Shown here piece after piece: positions 6,768 to 11,863 of a stretch of DNA of 16,671 bases. The position numbers and the translations under genes were made by a program. The DNA comes from Olsenella sp. (GTDB lineage: Bacteria; Actinomycetota; Coriobacteriia; Coriobacteriales; Atopobiaceae), in NCBI GenBank assembly GCA_015062715.1, contig SUUD01000019.1, forward strand, positions 1 to 16,671, read 5' to 3'. Each line of letters begins with the position of its first letter. The stretch's first letter is position 1. The notes under the pieces are model-generated. The model was not told where the DNA came from and did no database searches. It saw nothing but the letters and a program-made list of their open reading frames with translations.

Positions 6768-7802
6768 ATGAGCAAGGTCATCACCTTCGGCATTCCCTGC
6801 TACAACTCCGCCGCGTACATGGACCATTGCATCGAGTCCATCCTCGAGGGGTCGGGCTACGCCGAGGACGTTCAGATCGTCATCGTTGACGACGGGTCCG
6901 CCAAGGATGACACGCCGGCCAAGGCCGACGAGTGGGCCGCGCGCCACCCCTCCATCATCAAGGCGGTCCACCAGGAGAACGGCGGACACGGCACGGCGGT
7001 CATGAAGGCGGTCGCCAACGCCGACGGCATCTACTTCAAGAACGTCGACTCCGACGACTGGGTCGACGGCGAGGCCCTTGCCGAGCTGCTGGAGACCCTC
7101 AGGCACTTCGTCGACGCGGGCGACCCGGTCGACCTCGTCATCACCAACTACGTGTACGAGCACGTGGAGGACGACACCCGCAACGTGGTGGACTACCGTC
7201 ACAAGCTGCCCGTGGGCAAGGTGTTCGGGTGGGACGACATGGGCCACTTCGCGATGACCCAGTACCTGCTCATGCATGCGCTGACCTACCGCACGCAGGT
7301 GCTGCGCGACTGCGGGCTCGAGCTGCCGCCGCACACCTTCTACGTCGACAACATCTACGCGTACGTGCCGTTCCCGCACTGCAAGCGGCTCTATTACCTC
7401 GACGTCGACCTCTACCGCTATTTCATTGGCCGAGAGGACCAGTCGGTGAACGAGACGGTCCTGACCAGCCGCGTCGACCACTACTGGCGCGTCGCCCGCA
7501 TCATGAGGGACGCCTTCCACCTCTACGACGACGTCAAGAGCGAGAAGCTGCGCGACTACATGATGGGCTACTTCACCATCATCATGGCCATCTGCTCGGT
7601 GTTCTCCAAGCTCTCGGAGCGCGAGGACGCGATCGACCAGCTCGACGACCTCTGGGCAGAGCTTAAGGCCTACGACGGCCGCATGTATCGCCATGCCCGC
7701 CGTGGCATCGTCGGCATGGCCACCAACCTGCCCGGTCGCGTCGGCAGGAGGGTCACGGTCGACGCCTACCGCCTGGCCCAGCGGATTGTCAAGTTCAACT
7801 AG
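6768..7802 (+). CDS. Family 2 glycosyltransferase
   Basis: This 344-aa GT-A-type enzyme transfers a sugar from a nucleotide-sugar donor to a glycan. It opens with VITFGIPCYNSAAYMDHCIESIL. It then has IVIVDDGSAKDD (37-48, nucleotide binding), ENGGHGTAVMKAVANA (70-85) and FKNVDSDDWVD (90-100), which contains the metal-binding DxD. The C-terminal part has a hydrophobic stretch (MMGYFTIIMAICSVF) and a basic end (RRGIVGMATNLPGRVGRR), which could associate with the membrane; no clear multi-pass domain is seen. An earlier in-frame ATG at 6729 lies inside the hairpin, so ATG 6768 with GAGAGG upstream is preferred. Next to glf, a galactofuranosyl- or other surface-polysaccharide transferase is the natural inference, but donor and acceptor cannot be read from the sequence. 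Confidence 0.9.
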   Translation: MSKVITFGIPCYNSAAYMDHCIESILEGSGYAEDVQIVIVDDGSAKDDTPAKADEWAARHPSIIKAVHQENGGHGTAVMKAVANADGIYFKNVDSDDWVDGEALAELLETLRHFVDAGDPVDLVITNYVYEHVEDDTRNVVDYRHKLPVGKVFGWDDMGHFAMTQYLLMHALTYRTQVLRDCGLELPPHTFYVDNIYAYVPFPHCKRLYYLDVDLYRYFIGREDQSVNETVLTSRVDHYWRVARIMRDAFHLYDDVKSEKLRDYMMGYFTIIMAICSVFSKLSEREDAIDQLDDLWAELKAYDGRMYRHARRGIVGMATNLPGRVGRRVTVDAYRLAQRIVKFN

Positions 7803-7810
7803 GGGGACCC

Positions 7811-8299
7811 ATGGACGAGAAGGACGCCTTTTCCCGCAGCGACCTCGCCGCCGGCTACGTCGACTCCGGCGAGCTCTGCTACCTGCTTCATTTCCTCGAC
7901 GCCCACCCTCCCGTGACCGAGGCCTTCCTGGTGCTGTACGGCCAGAGGACCGGCACCTGGTGGGAAAGCCAGCGAGAGCACCTCATCGCCTACTTTGGAA
8001 GCCGTGCCTCGGCGTGCTTTGGTGACGTCGACGAGCCGAGTGCCGACGCGCATGCCGCCTTCGACGCGATGCGCAGGCCCGAGATGTACGTCTGGCTCGT
8101 CGAGGCCCTGGGGGAGGACCAGGCCACGGTCGAGGAGCTCTCGCGCAGCGTCGCCCGTGCCGGGACCCACCATGCCCAGATTGATGTCGTGCGCGAGCTT
8201 GTCACCTGGGACCGCGTGGTCGAGCTCATCCGTCGGCGCGTCGAGATCCTGCGCGACGAGGGCAAGCTCCTGCACGCCGCTGCCTATCTGGCCGAGTAG
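7811..8299 (+). CDS. Hypothetical protein, third gene of the glf cassette
   Basis: I do not recognise this 162-aa protein. It starts 8 nt after the glycosyltransferase stop, with AGGGGG before the ATG, and ends just before a hairpin, so it belongs to the glf unit. It has no signal peptide or membrane segment and looks mainly helical and acidic. Features seen are a Trp-rich stretch RTGTWWESQREHLIAYFG (about 46-63), PEMYVWLVEALGED (about 90-103) and a charged C-terminal helix VVELIRRRVEILRDEGKLLHAAAYLAE. Codon use and GC match its neighbours, and the close spacing supports a real gene. A cytoplasmic partner or regulator of glycan assembly is possible, but no function can be assigned. Confidence 0.8.
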   Translation: MDEKDAFSRSDLAAGYVDSGELCYLLHFLDAHPPVTEAFLVLYGQRTGTWWESQREHLIAYFGSRASACFGDVDEPSADAHAAFDAMRRPEMYVWLVEALGEDQATVEELSRSVARAGTHHAQIDVVRELVTWDRVVELIRRRVEILRDEGKLLHAAAYLAE

Positions 8300-8302
8300 C
8301 TA

Positions 8303-8337
8303 AACCCCCACTAAGGGATACTCCCTTTGTGGGGGTT
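8303..8337. terminator. Hairpin between convergent units (candidate bidirectional terminator)
   Basis: A 16-bp stem with one mismatch (8303-8318 with 8322-8337) closes a 3-nt loop, 4 nt after the stop of the 162-aa gene and about 40 nt past the end of the minus-strand peptidase gene. The stem contains C5/G5 runs. Neither side has a long T run (GGTTAG on plus, GGTTTAG on minus), so efficiency is uncertain. Its position between two converging genes supports a terminator. Confidence 0.65.
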
Positions 8338-8378
8338 AGAAAGAATCGCCCTGCAACAGGTGCCGGACGAGGCGCATC

Positions 8379-9353
8379 CTACAGGTCGCAGGCGGCCTTG
8401 AGGCCAAAGGCTGAGGTCGCGCTCGTGGCCGCGTCGGCAATGGCGCGCTCCAGGGCACGGGTCGCCAGGACGCCCACCACGTCGATGGGGTAGTCGACCT
8501 CGCCCGTCGCCATGACAAAGACCGTGTCGCCGTCGTTGGAGGTGTGCGTGGGGCGAATGGCGTGCGCATAGGCGTCGGCCGCCATCTGGGCCACCTTGGT
8601 CGCCTGCGCCTTGGTCAGGCACGCGTTGGTGACGACGCAGCTGATGGTGGTGTTGGTGCGCAGGCCGTCCAGGGGCATGGCGGCCATGGCGAGTAGCGCG
8701 TCATTGACCGAGTCAATCGACGTCCCGTCCTCCGAGAGCATGCCCGCGATGGGCTTGCCCGTGTCGGGGTCGACGACGTTGCCCACGGCGTTGACGGCTG
8801 AGACGGCCCCGCAGACCAGCTCGCCCGCATGCTCGACGGCCTCGCCCAGCCCCGTCTTCATCGCACGCGCCGGCCCTGCCAGCTTGCCAACCGAGCAGCC
8901 CGTGCCGGCGCCGACGTTGCCGCGCTCGAGGGGGCGTCCGGGGTTGTCGAGCGCCTCCATGGTGGCGTCGATGCCGTCGACCGAGGTTGGACGGTTCTTG
9001 GGGTCGCCCACGACCAGGTCGAACAGGCATGCGCCCGAGACGATGGGCACCACGCCCACGCCCACGTCGATTCCGATGCCACGACGCTCGAGCTCCTCTG
9101 ACACGCCGCAGGCCGCCGAGAGGCCGTATGCGGATCCGCCGGAAAGCACGACGGCATGCAGCGCCTGGACCGTCTCCTCAGGGCGCAGCAGGTCGGTCTC
9201 GCGCGTGGCTGGCGCGCCGCCGCGTACGTCGACGCCACCGGTGGCGCCGGCCGGGCAGACGATGACGGTGCAGCCGGTGGCGGCGTTGCCCGCCTCGGTG
9301 TGGTGTCCGGCAAAGATGCCGGGAATCTGGGTGATGCTGGTGATGGTGTCCAC
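8379..9353 (-). CDS. P1-family peptidase (S58, DmpA/NylC-like N-terminal nucleophile hydrolase)
   Basis: This 324-aa protein belongs to the P1/S58 family of self-cleaving hydrolases, which includes the aminopeptidase DmpA and the nylon-oligomer hydrolase NylC. Landmarks are ITQIPGIFAGHHTEAGNAATGCTVIVCP at the N-terminus, VVLSGGSAYGLSAACGV (68-84), GNVGAGTGCSVGKL (145-158), GAVSAVNAVGNVVDPDTG (182-199) and the nucleophile region LRTNTTISCVVTNA (231-244). Self-cleavage probably occurs before Thr235 or Thr236, giving an alpha chain of about 234 and a beta chain of about 90 residues. The start is GTG at 9351-9353, supported by GGAGGA 7 nt upstream; that site overlaps the stop of maf 12 nt away, so the two are co-transcribed. 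No signal peptide is seen, so it is likely cytoplasmic. The natural substrate is unknown. Confidence 0.92.
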   Translation of the reverse strand: MDTITSITQIPGIFAGHHTEAGNAATGCTVIVCPAGATGGVDVRGGAPATRETDLLRPEETVQALHAVVLSGGSAYGLSAACGVSEELERRGIGIDVGVGVVPIVSGACLFDLVVGDPKNRPTSVDGIDATMEALDNPGRPLERGNVGAGTGCSVGKLAGPARAMKTGLGEAVEHAGELVCGAVSAVNAVGNVVDPDTGKPIAGMLSEDGTSIDSVNDALLAMAAMPLDGLRTNTTISCVVTNACLTKAQATKVAQMAADAYAHAIRPTHTSNDGDTVFVMATGEVDYPIDVVGVLATRALERAIADAATSATSAFGLKAACDL

Positions 9354-9365
9354 GATAGCGTCCTC

Positions 9366-9929
9366 CTAGAGGTCTTGGTCGAGCAGGGCGAGCTCGCGCA
9401 CGAGCCGCGCGATGGGAAGCCCGACCACATTGTAGTAGTCCCCGCGGATGCCCTCCACCAGGGTGCAGCCCAGCGACTGGTAGCCGTAGGCGCCGGCCTT
9501 GTCGAGTGGGTCCCCCGTGGCGACGTATGCGTCTATCTCGGCGTCCGTGAGGTCGAAGAACCGCACGTCGGTCGTCTCGACGAAGGAGCGCTCGCGCTGT
9601 CCCTCGACAAGGCACACGCCGGTCGACACGTGGTGCGCCCGTCCGGAGAGCGTGCGCAGCATCGCCCGAGCCTCGTCGGCATCTGCCGGCTTGCCCAGGA
9701 CGTCCCCGTCCTCGTCCCACACGATCGTGTCGGCAGCGACGACGAGCTCGTCGTGGTCCAGGGCGTCTGCGCAGGCATGGGCCTTGAGGTGGGCGAGGCG
9801 CTTGACCAGGGCAGCCGGGTGCTCGCCGGGAAGCGGCGTCTCGTTGACGTCCTGGGGGCACACGGTGGGGGAGAAGCCCGCCTGGCGCAGGATGTCTATT
9901 CTTCTGGGGCTTGCCGAAGCTAGGATCAT
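9366..9929 (-). CDS. maf: Maf-family nucleotide pyrophosphatase
   Basis: This 187-aa cytoplasmic protein belongs to the Maf/Ham1-fold pyrophosphatases, which hydrolyse dTTP/UTP or modified nucleotides to monophosphates and help keep nucleotide pools clean. The N-terminus MILASASPRRIDILRQAG is diagnostic: Ser-Pro-Arg-Arg binds phosphate. VVAADTIVW (about 63-71), LGKPAD (about 78-83), LSGRAHHVSTGV (about 94-105), YGYQSLG and EGIRGDYYNVVGLPI follow in family order. The open frame reaches a further 26 codons upstream, but the ATG at 9929 is chosen because GGAGGA precedes it and family homology begins there. It is the first gene of a pair with the P1 peptidase. A stable hairpin stands directly before its ribosome binding site. 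Confidence 0.95.
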   Translation of the reverse strand: MILASASPRRIDILRQAGFSPTVCPQDVNETPLPGEHPAALVKRLAHLKAHACADALDHDELVVAADTIVWDEDGDVLGKPADADEARAMLRTLSGRAHHVSTGVCLVEGQRERSFVETTDVRFFDLTDAEIDAYVATGDPLDKAGAYGYQSLGCTLVEGIRGDYYNVVGLPIARLVRELALLDQDL

Positions 9930-9947
9930 GGTTCCTCCAACAAAATG

Positions 9948-9979
9948 CGGGGGCCGCTGCTCGGCCCCCGTCGATTGTA
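9948..9979 (-). promoter_or_regulatory. Candidate maf promoter -10 and start-proximal hairpin
   Basis: On the minus strand TACAAT (plus-strand ATTGTA, 9974-9979) is a good -10 box about 45 nt before the maf ATG. Transcription would begin around 9967, at the edge of a perfect 8-bp G/C stem (9948-9955 with 9963-9970, 7-nt loop) that is followed by CATTTTG and then the GGAGGA site. Read from further upstream the same hairpin resembles an intrinsic terminator for the upstream operon. It may therefore separate the two units or stabilise the maf transcript. No clear -35 is seen. Confidence 0.4.
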
Positions 9980-10044
9980 CGCTCGTATCCATGTGGCAGG
10001 ACGCCAAGCGGCAAACATCCTGATGCGAGCCATGGGTGGGGGGG

Positions 10045-10172
10045 TATCGGACACAACCTCCTTATCGGACACAACTAGCCTGCGTTTGCCCTGTTGGAGG
10101 AAACCCAATGCGGGATATGTGCAAGGTTGTGTCCGAAAAGGCCATTGGGCAACGGCAAGGTTGTGTCCGATA
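10045..10172. repeat. Four copies of a TCGGACACAAC motif in two inverted pairs
   Basis: TATCGGACACAAC occurs on the plus strand at 10045-10057 and 10063-10075, 18 nt apart. Its complement occurs as GTTGTGTCCGA at 10126-10136 and GTTGTGTCCGATA at 10160-10172, 34 nt apart. Three of the four share all 13 bases; the copy at 10126 diverges after the shared 11. Read on the minus strand, the last two copies head a longer degenerate unit of about 34 nt in which CGGACACAACCTTGC is followed by a C-rich segment. The outer and inner pairs can form alternative stems over about 50-100 nt. Confidence 0.85.
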
Positions 10173-10202
10173 AGCCAGTGGCACCAGCAGGCGAACAATA
10201 CA

Positions 10203-10264
10203 GGGACACCCAGCCCGGAGGATTTGTCCCACTTTGGGACACCCAGCCCGGAGGATTTGTCCCA
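10203..10264. repeat. Two perfect tandem copies of a 29-bp repeat with inverted ends
   Basis: The 29 bp at 10203-10231 and 10236-10264 are identical and separated by CTTT, a period of 33. Each copy begins GGGACA and ends TGTCCCA, so each has 6-bp inverted termini around a core containing CCCGGAGGATT. At the junction TGTCCCA (10225-10231) and TGGGACA (10235-10241) form a 7-bp stem with a 3-nt loop. The array therefore offers either two within-copy hairpins or one junction hairpin, not both. Confidence 0.9.
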
Positions 10265-10331
10265 CCGGGGCGTCTCGTATAGGTGGCGCTACGTTCTTTT
10301 GCCGAATACGCGTCGACCATCAGGCCCCGAC

Positions 10332-10422
10332 ACGCGGCCGTCCCCCGTCGGCTTCCTTGTCGCAGCGCCCGAAACGGGGGCTTCAGGAAGGCAGGGTTTT
10401 GTCCGGTACGACAAGGAAGGCC
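10332..10422. repeat. Nested inverted repeats (possible structured RNA or mobile repeat remnant)
   Basis: CTTCCTTGTCG (10352-10362) is repeated in inverted form as CGACAAGGAAG (10409-10419), enclosing 46 nt. CCCCCG (10332-10337) can pair with CGGGGG (10375-10380), and CCCG/CGGG around AAA forms a small hairpin at about 10368-10378. These arms compete, so a single fold is not obvious. I recognise no known RNA family in it. Confidence 0.5.
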
Positions 10423-10525
10423 GAGCGGGCCGTCCGCAACGACAAGCACCTCCGCGCGGCAAAAACGACTGAACTTGGCCACAGGACGCCACTACTGACG
10501 GGAAGGGGCCCAGCCCGCACGCATC

Positions 10526-11860
10526 CTACTGGCGCTCGAGCAGGGTCACCGTCTCCACGTGGTAGGTCTGGGGGAAGAGGTCGACGGGCGTCACGCGCAC
10601 GGGGCGGAAGGTGCCCGCCTCCTCGAAGCGTGCGAGGTCGCGGGCGAGCGTGGCCGGGTCGCAGCTCACGTACGCAATGGCACGCGCCGGCTGCGCGGAG
10701 AGCTGCTCGACCACGTCCTTGGCAAGTCCCGCCCGCGGCGGGTCCACCACGATTACGTCGGCATCGGTGTCGGGGAACTCGCGGCCCGCGTCACCTCCCA
10801 CGGCATCGACGTTGTCGAGGCCGGCGACCTCGAGGTTGCGACGCAGGTCGCGTACGGCGGGCCCATAGCTCTCGACGGCCGAGACAAACCCGGCCCTGCG
10901 GGCAAGCGGCAGCGTGAACGTCCCCGCACCACAGTACAGATCCATCGCCTCGTCGCCCTCGCTCGGATTGAGCGCCTCCATGACCAGCTGGACCAGGCGC
11001 TCGGCGCCCTTGGTGTTGACCTGGAAGAACGACGGGGCCGACAGGCGCATGACCTCGTCGCCCATGCGCTCTGACCACGAGCCCGCACCGGCGAGCCGCT
11101 CGACGCCCGCAACGCGACGTGCCTTCATGGGGCCCTTCGTCATGACGCGCACCACCGAGCTCGCCTTGGTGGCGTCGCCGATGACCTTGGCCACGTGTGC
11201 GCGCGGGAAGGGTCCGGTCGGGCCCCAGAGGGCCACCTCGAGGTCTCCCGTCCGCTGCGAGACGCGGATGCCCACGCGCTCGAGGTCGATCTTGTTTGAC
11301 GTCGAGAGGTACGAGAGCGCGCCAGCGACCGACTTGGTGAGACGTGCGAAGCGCTTGGGCAGAAGCGGGCAGGAGTCGATGCGCACGGCGCGGCCGACGG
11401 TCGGGTCGAACATGCCCAGCACGAGACGGTCCCCCTGCCTCTCGACCGTGAGCTCGACCTTATTGCGGTAACCCCAGGCATCGCCCGGGTCCTCGCATGG
11501 TGTGACGAGGGCCTCGGCGCGCTCATGGTCGAAGTGACCCACGCGGGTGAGCGTGTCGACCACGTTGGAGCGCTTTGCCTGGAGCTGCCCCGCTCGCGAG
11601 AGATGCGCCCAGGGGCAGGCGCCGCCTAGGCCCGTGAGGTCCTGGGAGGGCGTCACGCGGTCGGGACCGGCCTCCACGACCTCCTCCACGACGGCGTGGC
11701 AGAGGGTGGGGGAGTCCTGGGTGACGCGCGCCATGACGACGTCGCCCGGAACGGCCCCGGCCACGAAAACGACCTTGCCGTCGTCATCATGGGCAACGGC
11801 CTCGGGTCCATAGGCCATGCGCTCGACGCACAGCCTGAGCTTCTCTCCCTGATCGTGCAT
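10526..11860 (-). CDS. TRAM-domain RNA (uracil-5-)-methyltransferase, TrmA/RlmC/RlmD family
   Basis: This 444-aa S-adenosylmethionine-dependent enzyme is expected to methylate C5 of a uridine in rRNA or tRNA. An N-terminal TRAM-like RNA-binding region (about 1-65) is followed by a catalytic domain with SFFQVN (277-282), DLYCGAGTFTLPLA (307-320, SAM binding), VVDPPRAGL (371-379), YVSCDPATLARDL (397-409, nucleophile Cys400) and DLFPQTYHVETV (427-438). RlmD-type enzymes carry four Fe-S Cys. Here the corresponding stretch reads GLGGACPWAHL with one Cys (82), and Cys164 matches the distal ligand. Two of the four are missing, so a [4Fe-4S] cluster is unlikely. Its ATG is 3 nt after the ppk1 stop, with GGGGAG upstream, so the two are co-transcribed. 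Target specificity (23S U1939, U747 or tRNA U54) cannot be settled. Confidence 0.9.
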   Translation of the reverse strand: MHDQGEKLRLCVERMAYGPEAVAHDDDGKVVFVAGAVPGDVVMARVTQDSPTLCHAVVEEVVEAGPDRVTPSQDLTGLGGACPWAHLSRAGQLQAKRSNVVDTLTRVGHFDHERAEALVTPCEDPGDAWGYRNKVELTVERQGDRLVLGMFDPTVGRAVRIDSCPLLPKRFARLTKSVAGALSYLSTSNKIDLERVGIRVSQRTGDLEVALWGPTGPFPRAHVAKVIGDATKASSVVRVMTKGPMKARRVAGVERLAGAGSWSERMGDEVMRLSAPSFFQVNTKGAERLVQLVMEALNPSEGDEAMDLYCGAGTFTLPLARRAGFVSAVESYGPAVRDLRRNLEVAGLDNVDAVGGDAGREFPDTDADVIVVDPPRAGLAKDVVEQLSAQPARAIAYVSCDPATLARDLARFEEAGTFRPVRVTPVDLFPQTYHVETVTLLERQ

Positions 11861-11863
11861 CGC

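Larger units (their letters stand above)
9980..10525. other. Repeat-rich intergenic region without a convincing gene
   Basis: Between maf and the RNA methyltransferase, about 550 nt hold no gene I can support. Open frames up to 135 codons exist on both strands, but they have no ribosome binding sites, and their translations are repeats of the underlying DNA repeats (GTNPPGWVS twice in one frame, GQILRAGCP twice in another). Separate entries describe the TCGGACACAAC repeats (10045-10172), a tandem palindromic repeat (10203-10264) and long-range inverted repeats (10332-10422). The remainder (9980-10044 and 10423-10525) shows no clear feature. The minus strand has TTTTT at 10461-10465, downstream of the methyltransferase stop, but only a weak stem precedes it. 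Confidence 0.7.

Noticed and set aside
10045..10264. CRISPR array
   Set aside because: The repeats are short, lie in both orientations, have irregular spacing with only 4-23 nt between copies, and no cas gene is present.
10045..10422. Insertion sequence or complete transposon
   Set aside because: No transposase frame and no clear terminal repeats with a target duplication are seen; a remnant cannot be excluded.
10075..10482. Small open frames on both strands of the repeat interval (62-135 codons)
   Set aside because: They lack ribosome binding sites. Their peptides repeat because the DNA does, and both strands and several frames are open equally.
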